Assembly: GCF_041102575.1 (NCBI RefSeq) | Contig: NZ_JBGCUE010000007.1 | Location: 117,413 to 181,412 of the forward strand | DNA length: 64,000 nucleotides | Direction of reading: 5' to 3' | Origin: Tenuifilum sp. 4138str | GTDB taxonomy: Bacteria; Bacteroidota; Bacteroidia; Bacteroidales; Tenuifilaceae | In this document: positions 46,564 through 54,436 of the stretch, one piece after another | Numbering within the stretch: the first letter of the stretch is position 1 | How the letters are laid out: each line of letters starts with the position of its first letter | Notes under the pieces: generated by a model | Told to the model about the DNA's origin: nothing | Databases searched by the model: none | Seen by the model: only the letters and a program-made list of their open reading frames with translations | Made by a program: the position numbers and the translations under genes

Positions 46564-47232
46564 CTACTTTATCATTTCCAACAACTTGTTACGGTTAAGA
46601 ATGGTTATTTCACGACGGTTAATGTGAATAATACCCTCGTCCTGCATCTCAGAAAAAACCCTTGCCAGGGCAGGGCGCGTTACGCCAAAAAACTCTGCCA
46701 ATTCCTGATGCGATTTTGGTAGTATGAGTGTGGTTCTAACTTCGCTTTTTGATAGGTTTAACAGGTAATGCGCTATTTTTTCCTTTATGGTTTTAAATGA
46801 TAGGAACCAAAGCTTGTTCGACAGAAATTGAGCCCGGTTTGATATGGAGTTAAGGTAATTGGTTAGCACCTGTGCGTTTTTCTGCATCAGCCCAAGAAAC
46901 TCAACTTTAGGGATATACAGTAATTTGCAGTCTTCCAGAGCAATAACATCAACAGGGTATCGGTTGTTTTCGCCAAAAAGAAAGGCGTGCGCAATTGGCA
47001 TTGGAGCATGCATCTCCTCAATCTTAAGAATTTTACCGGAAAAGTCCACCATCTCGCCCTTTACACTCCCCTCAACTACAATGCACAAACTTCGAACCTC
47101 CTCGGTTCGCTGGGCTATGGTTTGTCCTTTGCTGAATGAGCGAATGGTATGGGGTGTTTCATTTAAAAGATGGGCTACATCATCCTCAGTTAATCCTCGA
47201 AATATGGGCGATAATGTTATAACCTTGTTCAT
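46564..47232 (-). CDS. Crp/Fnr family transcriptional regulator
   Basis: 222 residues from the ATG at 47232 (MNKVITLSPIFRGL). A cyclic-nucleotide-binding-like beta barrel (about 8-125) precedes a long helix and a Crp-type winged HTH (KSHQELAEFFGVTRPALARVFSEM, about 165-190). The usual phosphate-cassette pattern GEL...R-A is altered (GENNRYPVDVIA), so canonical cAMP binding is doubtful. No Fe-S cysteine cluster is seen. Divergent from the unknown gene at 47288, 55 bp apart. Confidence 0.88.
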   Translation of the reverse strand: MNKVITLSPIFRGLTEDDVAHLLNETPHTIRSFSKGQTIAQRTEEVRSLCIVVEGSVKGEMVDFSGKILKIEEMHAPMPIAHAFLFGENNRYPVDVIALEDCKLLYIPKVEFLGLMQKNAQVLTNYLNSISNRAQFLSNKLWFLSFKTIKEKIAHYLLNLSKSEVRTTLILPKSHQELAEFFGVTRPALARVFSEMQDEGIIHINRREITILNRNKLLEMIK

Positions 47233-47287
47233 AATTTTTGTAATTTGCCACAAAGTAAACAAATCAACAGATAGTTTGCTTAAAAAT

Positions 47288-47881
47288 ATGTCTGTTAAAT
47301 ATCAAAACGGACAGGCGGTGTGTGTGCAGGAGCATAAACCTATCGCTTTCAATCCCTGGAAGCACCATTGTGGTTTTGTATGCAACCAAATTCAACTAAT
47401 CAGAGGGGAAGGAGGAATCAACCTAGATCATTTTTTAGGGTATATCGGAGGGACTCTACTCGATTTTTACATTGGTGAACTACCTGTTTACACAATAGTA
47501 AATGAGGTTAACAAATATTTTATGGATTTGGGTGTAGCCAATGTTGATGATTTTAAACACTGGCTTGGCTTACCTGAAGTTACGTTCAAAAACATTTATC
47601 TCAGCGATGGTTCGCGCTGGGTTATGCGATTAGGACAAAACGATGAATATTACATTCACATACATCCGGGTCGATACTCTAAGCTAACTATCCGCTGTAG
47701 GCCAACAACCCTAAAAGTAGCCATTGCTTTCAGATATCTTTTTGGGTTTGAGGAGGAGTGTTTTGAAATTGATAAAGTAAATTATGCCCGTAAGTTTGCA
47801 GGTTTACCCCCAGTTGAATCGTTAAATTCAGCTTCAGCCTTGCAAAATTTTATATCCAATTTAAGGGTTAATAATCGTTAA
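47288..47881 (+). CDS. hypothetical protein
   Basis: 197 residues from the ATG at 47288. The frame is open upstream to 46859, but that part is antisense to the Crp/Fnr gene and is rejected. The protein is soluble, has FNPWKHHCGFVCNQI near the start and a mixed helix/strand pattern. I do not recognise a family. The divergent Crp/Fnr gene may regulate it. Confidence 0.6.
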   Translation: MSVKYQNGQAVCVQEHKPIAFNPWKHHCGFVCNQIQLIRGEGGINLDHFLGYIGGTLLDFYIGELPVYTIVNEVNKYFMDLGVANVDDFKHWLGLPEVTFKNIYLSDGSRWVMRLGQNDEYYIHIHPGRYSKLTIRCRPTTLKVAIAFRYLFGFEEECFEIDKVNYARKFAGLPPVESLNSASALQNFISNLRVNNR

Positions 47882-47993
47882 AAATCCACATGTGTTTTAT
47901 AACATATACTGCTGAATATCAGTATATACAAGTCATTCAAAAAAGGTGTTTTATATCATCATTTTTGGCCTGAATTTTGTGAAACTATGGTTG

Positions 47994-48120
47994 TATTTTT
48001 GCGTTATAAAAGTAGTTTTTCAAGTATAGGTTTTAGGGTTAATAGTTGGTTAGGTTTAGTTGATTTAGGTTAGTTAGGGTGTAAGGACGGAGCCGTATTT
48101 TCGGTTCCGTCTTTATTTTT
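47994..48120 (+). ncRNA. candidate small RNA (promoter plus terminator, no gene)
   Basis: In the 310-bp gap, TATTTTTG at 47994-48001 matches TAnnTTTG. About 85 nt later a 10-bp stem GACGGAGCCG / CGGTTCCGTC (48086-48095 with 48102-48111; one G-T pair) is followed by TTTATTTTT. The stretch between is rich in TTAGGTTTAG-like sequence. This is the layout of a ~110-nt RNA, or a leader for the gene at 48192. I do not recognise an RNA family. Confidence 0.4.
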
Positions 48121-48191
48121 ATATGGGTTTATGCCCCCTGGCACCAAACAATTCCTTAAAAATTCGTAGGTTTGGGTGAAAAATTTATAGT

Positions 48192-49844
48192 ATGAATCAG
48201 TCTTTATCCAAAGTATTCTGTTTCATATCATCTTTATTGATTATATCCTGCTCCAATGAAACTGAAAGGTTATCTACAAATGTGTTCAGGTATAACGAAA
48301 GTAAAGGGATAACCTCACTTGATCCCGCCTATGCCCGTAACCTTGCATTAATTTGGCCGGTGAGCCAAATTTTCAACGGACTTGTTCAGTTTTCCGATTC
48401 GCTTACTGTTGAACCCTCCATTGCAAAGCGTTGGTCTATTTCCCCCGATGGTTTAACCTACACATTCTACCTCCGCAACGATGTATATTTCCATGATTCG
48501 CCTGTTTTCAAATCGGGTAAAGGACGACGAGCTACAGCCCAAGATTTTGTTTACTCCTTTGGCCGAATACTCAACCCCACAACAGCTTCGCCTGGAATGT
48601 GGGTGTTAAGTGTGCTCGATAGGGAAAACCCAAACTACGAGAATGGTTGCTATGCCCCCAACGATAGCACTTTGGTGTTGAAGCTAAAAAAGCCTTTTCC
48701 TCCCTTTCTTGGGTTGTTGTGCATGCCCTACTGCTATGTTGTACCTCACGAAGCGGTTTCGTTTTATGGCAAGGATTTTGGCCACAACCCGGTTGGCACC
48801 GGTCCCTTTTACCTGAAGCTTTGGCGCGATGGGGAAAAACTTGTATTACGCAAAAACCCAAATTACTTTGAGGTTGATGAGCTAGGTAACCGCCTACCTT
48901 ACCTCGAGGCTGTATCCATTTCATTTATTCCCGATAAGCAATCGGAATTTCTGGAATTTGTGAATGGTAAAATCGACTTTCTTTCAGGGGTAAATGCAGC
49001 ATCAAAGGATGAAATTCTCACCCGCTCGGGTAGGCTAAACCCTAAGTATTCCGATAAAGTAAAAATGGTTACAGGCCCATACTTAAATACTGAGTATATT
49101 GGGATACTTATTGACTCTGCAAAGCTCCCCGGTAACCAAAGATTTTTGCTCGACGAACGGGTGCGTAAAGCTATTGCTATGAGTTTTGATAAAGAGAAAA
49201 TGATGCTTTACCTCCGGAGCAACCTTGGCTATCCGGCTAATGGTGGATTTGTACCTTCCGGCATGCCCGGTTTTACTGATGTAAATTACGGTTTGGCTTA
49301 CAACCCGTTACAGGCTATGCAATTGCTAGAGCAAGCGGGTTACAGCGGTAAAAACGCTTTACCTGAAATAACAGTTTCAACCACCGACGATTATCTCGAT
49401 TTGTTTGAGTTTATTCAGAACCAGCTCAGCACGGTAGGCATTAAACTCAATATTGATGTGCTACCCGGTGCAGCATACCGCGAAATGCTTGCAAATGGGA
49501 AACTACCCGTTTTCAGAGGGTCTTGGATAGCTGACTATCCCGATCCTGAAAACTACCTAGCTTGTTTCCTTACGGATAATTTTGCTCCTAATGGACCAAA
49601 CTATAGCCATTTCAGCAGTGTGCAGTTTGAAATGCTTTATCGGAAAGCAATGTCGCTTACCAGTTACGACCAACGATTACCATACTACCATAGCCTCGAT
49701 TCTATTGTTACATCAAAAGCCATAGTTATACCTTTGTACTACGATAAAGTGGTTAGGTTTACCTCGGCCAGAGTTGATGGTATTGGTGTAAATCCGATGA
49801 ATTTCTTAGTTTTGAAAAAAGTAAAAGTAAAAAGTATAAAATGA
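48192..49844 (+). CDS. ABC transporter substrate-binding lipoprotein (oligopeptide/dipeptide type)
   Basis: 550 residues of the SBP_bac_5 family. Lipoprotein signal with LLIISCS (Cys ~20). Family motifs are ITSLDPAYARN, LAKRWSISPDGLTYTFYLR-like segments, ATAQDFVYSFGRI, GTGPFYLKLW and VRKAIAMSFDKEKM, with WIADYPDPENYL near the end. It binds peptides or similar ligands outside the membrane. No permease or ATPase gene is adjacent, so partners lie elsewhere. It overlaps the kinase-like gene by 4 bp (ATGA), suggesting linked use, possibly of peptidoglycan-derived ligands. Confidence 0.9.
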   Translation: MNQSLSKVFCFISSLLIISCSNETERLSTNVFRYNESKGITSLDPAYARNLALIWPVSQIFNGLVQFSDSLTVEPSIAKRWSISPDGLTYTFYLRNDVYFHDSPVFKSGKGRRATAQDFVYSFGRILNPTTASPGMWVLSVLDRENPNYENGCYAPNDSTLVLKLKKPFPPFLGLLCMPYCYVVPHEAVSFYGKDFGHNPVGTGPFYLKLWRDGEKLVLRKNPNYFEVDELGNRLPYLEAVSISFIPDKQSEFLEFVNGKIDFLSGVNAASKDEILTRSGRLNPKYSDKVKMVTGPYLNTEYIGILIDSAKLPGNQRFLLDERVRKAIAMSFDKEKMMLYLRSNLGYPANGGFVPSGMPGFTDVNYGLAYNPLQAMQLLEQAGYSGKNALPEITVSTTDDYLDLFEFIQNQLSTVGIKLNIDVLPGAAYREMLANGKLPVFRGSWIADYPDPENYLACFLTDNFAPNGPNYSHFSSVQFEMLYRKAMSLTSYDQRLPYYHSLDSIVTSKAIVIPLYYDKVVRFTSARVDGIGVNPMNFLVLKKVKVKSIK

Positions 49845-50698
49845 TAATTATTGCCGATAGCGGAGCTACAAAAACCGATTGGAGAATCTTAGAACACGGC
49901 AAGCCCATTGCAAGTTTCGAAACCATTGGGTTAAGTCCATACTTTAATAGGCAGGAAGATTTTTTAAGCGCATTAAATCAAAACTACCCCAAGCAGATCA
50001 ACCCAGAACAGGTAAAGGAGATTTTCTTTTACGGTTCCGGATGTGGAGTGCATGAAAGGGGGCAGGATGTAGCAAGGTATCTTGGCATTTTTTTTAGCAA
50101 TGCCAAAATTCATGCAGTTTCCGATGCTTTAGGGGCAGCCCGGGCGCTATTTAAGCGCCAACCCGGCATTGTTGTAATCCTTGGAACCGGCTCAAATATT
50201 GCCTACTACGATGGCGAACGGCTTTATAACCGAACCCCCTCGCTTGGATTTGTTCTGGGTGACGAGGGTAGCGGAGCATACATGGGACGGCTTTTGCTTC
50301 GTGCTTATCTTTACAAAACACTCGATCCTGATATAGCCCAAAGCCTTGAGCAGCAGTACAATGTTGAGCTAAGCCATGTGCTCAATATGGTTTATAGCGC
50401 ACCCCGCCCATCGGCGTACCTTGCATCGTTCGTTCCTTTTATTCTTGAGAATATCCATAACCAGCATATATACTCTATTGTAAAGGAGGCGTTTGTAGCC
50501 CTTTACCGGTATCACTTTGCGGTATTTGAGAATCTATCCGATTTATCCATTGGTGTAACCGGTTCAGTAGGTTGTCTTTTTAGTCAGGTTCTTGATTCGG
50601 TTGGAGAGGAGTATGGGTTTAAAATATCGCAATACTTACGCTACCCAATAGTTGAGCTAATTAACTACCATACACAAAATACTCGGAATATACCTTAA
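49841..50698 (+). CDS. BadF/BadG-type ATPase, N-acetylglucosamine kinase-like
   Basis: 285 residues of the ASKHA fold. IIADSGATKTDWRI (about 3-16) is the phosphate-1 loop of GlcNAc kinase-like proteins; VVILGTGSNIAYY is phosphate-2, and LGDEGSGAYMGR the hexosamine-site segment. It probably phosphorylates GlcNAc or another amino sugar, perhaps from cell-wall recycling, matching the coupled binding protein upstream. Its last 38 bp overlap the convergent NACHT gene. Confidence 0.85.
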   Translation: MIIIADSGATKTDWRILEHGKPIASFETIGLSPYFNRQEDFLSALNQNYPKQINPEQVKEIFFYGSGCGVHERGQDVARYLGIFFSNAKIHAVSDALGAARALFKRQPGIVVILGTGSNIAYYDGERLYNRTPSLGFVLGDEGSGAYMGRLLLRAYLYKTLDPDIAQSLEQQYNVELSHVLNMVYSAPRPSAYLASFVPFILENIHNQHIYSIVKEAFVALYRYHFAVFENLSDLSIGVTGSVGCLFSQVLDSVGEEYGFKISQYLRYPIVELINYHTQNTRNIP

Positions 50699-53141
50699 CT
50701 CCCGATTTTTCCGAAAGAGTTTCGGCATACGAAATAAACGACTTTCCATGGTTTGTTTCGCCTAATCGTATCAGGGTTTGGCCAAGTATTTTCATCAACA
50801 CCATTTCCTGCAAGCGGTAACCCGAAATTCCACAAAGTTCAATGGAGTTCCTTATACAGGTATGTGCATCGTTCAGGTTACTTTCGTAAAAGTATGATAT
50901 TGAGCGGGCTAACTCCCCGAGTACAATTGCAAAATGGTTCCTGCTGGGATTGAGCTGGCTGTAGTTTTGCATGAGCTGATGATGCTTTTCCGGGGTAAAA
51001 GGGTTACGATTTTTAGTGAGGTCAGTGAACTCATAAATGATAGAGTCCAACGCTTTTTGGTGTGCCGAGAGATTTAAGGGTTCTATCAAAATATCTTGTA
51101 GTGGGAAAAAGCGCTTATCAATAAAAACTAAGGGTAAAACCGACTCCCTGAACTCAAGCTTTGCACTGGCGGAATTGATACTTTTATAGAATTCCAAAGC
51201 TTTCTTTACCATTAATTCGGTTTTTGAGCCAGTTGAGAAGAAGATATTAAGGCAGAACCACATACCAGCAATTCTTGCTGAGTTTTGCTCAGCCATTATA
51301 AAATTGTTATGCCACTCATTGCTATTATTGATATGTGAGATTTCCAAACCCATAAGGTTGCAGTAATCCATTGCTACTTTTGAATCGTTGTAGTAAGGGC
51401 TTGAGGGTTGCACCTGTTCCAGTATTTTTCTATAGGTTGATGAAGTGCCGTTTAAATCGGGATTTATGAGCAACAATTCCCTTTCTGCCTCTCTATTTCT
51501 GAGCAGGTGAGGTAATAACTCCTTGAACAGTGATTCATCTCGTTTAAAACATAGCGTAAGTGTATTGATGAGTTCCGGGATGTAGTTGGGTAAAAATAGT
51601 TGGAACAAATCCACAAGAAATGCAGCCTTACGTTCATTAAAGCCAATGCTAAAGATGTAGCCAATCAGTTTTGGATAAATCTCATTTTGTGAAAAGAGAT
51701 TTTTTGTTGCAGTGATTAATTTCTCGCTTAAACCGTACTCCTTAATTAGTTTTTGGGCAACTAGCGAGGTTAATATATTATTATTACTTATGGAAACAAG
51801 AGTTGAGTAGCCTAGTGAATCGGTATAAACTTTCTCTTCGGAAATAATTCCAAACGAAAGTAAATCATGGTATGCATCAAAGTAATTGCCTGCAGTTTTT
51901 AGGTTAATGGGGTAAAGCTTTTTAAGCTGCTGCTTGTTTATTGCACCAGAATTTTCCAACCATTCCTTGGCAATGGCATTCAAAATATCGGCTTTCTCTT
52001 CGGGGTAAATTGAATCAAATACTTTTTGTTTGATAAACTCGTTGATGATATTCAATGGGTCGGAAAGGGTTTGGTAGTTTGCTTTACCGTAACTGCTAAT
52101 AAAAAGTTGTAGGTAAAATGGGTACGAAATAGTTTGGCGTAACAAAGCAGGTAACTCGAATATAAGCAAGCGTTCCTTTTTCCCTTCGTTCACTGTGTTA
52201 TCAAGAACAGCTTGCATTTCATCGTACGAAAGGGGAGGAATATTTGCGTTATCGGAGTTAAAGTTGGATTGATCAATATTCAGCCAAACCTCTGGGTTTA
52301 TAAGGTAACCCTGCAGCGATTTCCATGTGGCATATCTTGATGTAATAATCAGCTTGGTGTTGGCCGATTCTGAAAATTCTTTGGCCAGCTCGTGTATTCC
52401 TTTAAGGGTTCTTTCAAGTTTAATACCGGTAAGGGTAACCTCATCAAGGGCATCAATTATGAATACAATTGTGCCAGGTAGTTTTTTGAGCTCATCTTTT
52501 AAATTCGGGATTGAAAATGCGTTAATGCCAATTTGACTCCACAACCATTCATCGATATTTAGCTCTGAAAACGCATAGTTTTCAAGTTTTGATGCCGAAA
52601 TGATGATGGGTATTATTTGCTGTTTTTTTACTTTAGGGTAATTTAAGTACCAGTGGGCAATGAAAGTAGATTTTCCATAACCGCCTGGCGCCACAATTGC
52701 CAATGCTGTGTAGTTTGAACTTACAAAGTGATTAAGCAACGATTCCAGATATGTTCGCCTTACGGTTTTTTCAAATGGGATTCCGGATTTTATTTGTATT
52801 GAACGAATGCTATGGTGGTTTACCTCCATTGTATTTGTGGTAATTAAACTCCAAAGCTCCGGTATGTTTGTTTTAGAGGTAACACTCGCCTTAATCTGAT
52901 TTTCAACAAAGTCTTGCCAGTGGCTATACCCGCAATAGCGTGCAAGAATATCGAGTGTGACACGTGTTGGTTTAGAATTCGTTTTCAGGAACCCAAAAAG
53001 CCGGCGGAGGGTTGCCGGGCTAATATACTCGTGTGTATGCTCAAATACTTTTTCCGACAAGGTTTTACAGTCGCGTTGGTACGATATCTTTTTACCAAAA
53101 CGCTTCTCAACGGCTTCAATAAGCTGTTTATGTAAATCCAT
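50661..53141 (-). CDS. NACHT-domain NTPase with N-terminal HTH-like domain
   Basis: 826 residues. Residues ~20-80 form a Bacteroidota-type helical domain (ISPATLRRLFGFLK, LDILARYCGYSHWQDF) that resembles a DNA-binding or adaptor module. Residues ~130-400 are a NACHT NTPase: Walker A APGGYGKST (151-159), Walker B IVFIIDALDE (225-234) and sensor IITSRY (~265-270). The C-terminal ~400 residues are helical and TPR-like, a typical sensor part. STAND/NACHT proteins in bacteria often trigger defence or programmed responses. Divergent from the membrane peptide and trypsin-like genes. No nuclease or toxic effector domain was seen in the protein itself. Confidence 0.85.
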   Translation of the reverse strand: MDLHKQLIEAVEKRFGKKISYQRDCKTLSEKVFEHTHEYISPATLRRLFGFLKTNSKPTRVTLDILARYCGYSHWQDFVENQIKASVTSKTNIPELWSLITTNTMEVNHHSIRSIQIKSGIPFEKTVRRTYLESLLNHFVSSNYTALAIVAPGGYGKSTFIAHWYLNYPKVKKQQIIPIIISASKLENYAFSELNIDEWLWSQIGINAFSIPNLKDELKKLPGTIVFIIDALDEVTLTGIKLERTLKGIHELAKEFSESANTKLIITSRYATWKSLQGYLINPEVWLNIDQSNFNSDNANIPPLSYDEMQAVLDNTVNEGKKERLLIFELPALLRQTISYPFYLQLFISSYGKANYQTLSDPLNIINEFIKQKVFDSIYPEEKADILNAIAKEWLENSGAINKQQLKKLYPINLKTAGNYFDAYHDLLSFGIISEEKVYTDSLGYSTLVSISNNNILTSLVAQKLIKEYGLSEKLITATKNLFSQNEIYPKLIGYIFSIGFNERKAAFLVDLFQLFLPNYIPELINTLTLCFKRDESLFKELLPHLLRNREAERELLLINPDLNGTSSTYRKILEQVQPSSPYYNDSKVAMDYCNLMGLEISHINNSNEWHNNFIMAEQNSARIAGMWFCLNIFFSTGSKTELMVKKALEFYKSINSASAKLEFRESVLPLVFIDKRFFPLQDILIEPLNLSAHQKALDSIIYEFTDLTKNRNPFTPEKHHQLMQNYSQLNPSRNHFAIVLGELARSISYFYESNLNDAHTCIRNSIELCGISGYRLQEMVLMKILGQTLIRLGETNHGKSFISYAETLSEKSGVKVYSEYFVYGS

Positions 53142-53163
53142 TGCCGAACTGCTTTTGATGTCT

Positions 53164-53171
53164 CAAATGTA
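53164..53171 (-). promoter_or_regulatory. -7 box for the NACHT gene
   Basis: On the minus strand TACATTTG matches TAnnTTTG, 22 bp before the ATG at 53141, giving a very short leader. Confidence 0.5.
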
Positions 53172-53225
53172 AGGATTTTAAAGATATCTATTAATCGGGT
53201 TGTAAAGGGTTCTCTTAAAAATTTA

Positions 53226-53243
53226 TTGACACGTTTGACACGT
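53226..53243. repeat. 9-bp tandem direct repeat between the divergent promoters
   Basis: TTGACACGT occurs twice in direct succession (53226-53234, 53235-53243), between the NACHT and membrane-peptide promoters. It could be an operator for a regulator of both arms, possibly the HTH-like domain of the NACHT protein; that is inference. Confidence 0.5.
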
Positions 53244-53265
53244 TACTCTCCGAGGATAACTACCG

Positions 53266-53273
53266 TATATTTG
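53266..53273 (+). promoter_or_regulatory. -7 box for the membrane peptide / trypsin-like operon
   Basis: TATATTTG matches TAnnTTTG exactly, 23 bp before the ATG at 53297. Confidence 0.55.
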
Positions 53274-53296
53274 GCAAGGAGCAAAACAATAATGCT

Positions 53297-53404
53297 ATGT
53301 TCAAACTTGTAAAAAAGAATAAAATTGACATTGGGGTGTTCATCATTTTTTTCATCATCACCCTAATTTTTGTAGTAACGCTAGTAAAAACTTTAACATT
53401 ATAA
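53297..53404 (+). CDS. 35-residue single-span membrane peptide
   Basis: MFKLVKKNKIDIG is a lysine-rich start, then ~20 strongly hydrophobic residues (about 13-30) and a short VKTLTL end. The 36-codon frame lies right behind an exact -7 box and ends 12 bp before the trypsin-like gene. A cationic head plus one span resembles type I toxins, holins or small membrane regulators. The coding case rests on placement and composition, not homology. Confidence 0.6.
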   Translation: MFKLVKKNKIDIGVFIIFFIITLIFVVTLVKTLTL

Positions 53405-53416
53405 ATTTAAAAAACC

Positions 53417-54268
53417 ATGTACAGTCAGGTTTGGGAAAAATGTTCAGCATCGGTTTGTTGTCTGAACTTTTACAATGAGCACGGTGTGCTCATTGACACG
53501 TTGAGTGGATTTAAGATCAATAAATCGCTTGTAACCTGTGAGCAAGCCTTTTACGTAAAAGGCGCCCAAAAGGTAGAAATCCGTTTTGTTGAGGCTGACG
53601 CAAATACCCCAAAGGCATCCATGCGTTTGGATTACAAAGAGTTCATTGATGACCTTAGGATTGGGTTTACCCATAACCAAGCCGATTACGCTGTATTTAA
53701 TATTGATTTTGCCGAATTTCAGGATATTCCAAGCCTGTCGCTGTGCGAACGATGGAATTACCCAATTGGCATGCCTGTGGCAATTATTGGTTTTAATGGA
53801 GTAGGGCAAAACCTTTCCATAAAAACAGGAATAGTTTCGTCCGCTTTCTCCAATAAGCAGGGAGTTAGGTATCTTCTGCTCGATGGCCTTACTTGCTATG
53901 GGAATAGCGGAGCTCCTGTAATTGACCCTCAAACCATGCAGGTAATTGCAATTGTATCGCGTAGAAATAACCCGGCAACCAAATCGTACAACGATTTAAT
54001 GGGCTACATCAGCACAAACCTTGAAGAGCTGCGCAAGATTGAAGGTAAATTTAAACTTGGCGAACTCGACCCCATTCAGGTACTTATTGCCAACCAGAAC
54101 CAGATTAAGCTTTTGGCCACAAATATCTACAAGCACACTGCAACAGGTTCATCGCAGGCAGTTATGCTCGATCATATTATCACTTACTTTAACGAACAAG
54201 CAATTATTGAAAATCATTTATTAAAAAGTACCGAAGTGGAATTTGATGTAACAGTTAATAAAGAGTAG
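53417..54268 (+). CDS. trypsin-like fold protein with altered catalytic His
   Basis: 283 residues without a signal peptide, so cytosolic. The chymotrypsin-fold landmarks are GFKINKSLVTCEQAF (31-45, where LTxxH is expected), ADYAVFNID (Asp90) and YGNSGAPVID (Ser164). In the first landmark the His position is occupied by Gln43, so the triad looks broken. The Ser and Asp motifs are kept. The last ~70 residues are helical. It may be a binding-only pseudoprotease, or it may depend on a partner for activity. Pairs with the NACHT gene across a shared regulatory region. Confidence 0.75.
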   Translation: MYSQVWEKCSASVCCLNFYNEHGVLIDTLSGFKINKSLVTCEQAFYVKGAQKVEIRFVEADANTPKASMRLDYKEFIDDLRIGFTHNQADYAVFNIDFAEFQDIPSLSLCERWNYPIGMPVAIIGFNGVGQNLSIKTGIVSSAFSNKQGVRYLLLDGLTCYGNSGAPVIDPQTMQVIAIVSRRNNPATKSYNDLMGYISTNLEELRKIEGKFKLGELDPIQVLIANQNQIKLLATNIYKHTATGSSQAVMLDHIITYFNEQAIIENHLLKSTEVEFDVTVNKE

Positions 54269-54291
54269 TGTTTTTGTTTTCATGGGTTGGT

Positions 54292-54325
54292 AGGGTACTG
54301 CTATCATGCAGTGCCCTTTCTTTTT
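54292..54325 (+). terminator. intrinsic terminator of the trypsin-like operon
   Basis: Stem AGGGTACTGC / GCAGTGCCCT (54292-54301 with 54308-54317; one G-T pair) with a 6-nt loop, then TTCTTTTTTAT. Confidence 0.85.
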
Positions 54326-54391
54326 TATGTTAAACAATTATAAAAAGTAAAATGTTTGTATTTTGCATGAACAAAAAGAATCAAGCATACT

Positions 54392-54399
54392 TAGTTTTG
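54392..54399 (+). promoter_or_regulatory. -7 box for the aspartase fusion gene
   Basis: TAGTTTTG matches TAnnTTTG exactly, 37 bp before the ATG at 54437. Confidence 0.55.
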
Positions 54400-54436
54400 T
54401 GTTAGTTTTTTATGGTGAAACTTAAATAATAAGGAA

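Noticed and set aside
46859..47287. N-terminal extension of the hypothetical protein ending at 47881
   Set aside because: The extension is wholly antisense to the conserved Crp/Fnr gene and has no sensible composition; the ATG at 47288 fits the intergenic gap.
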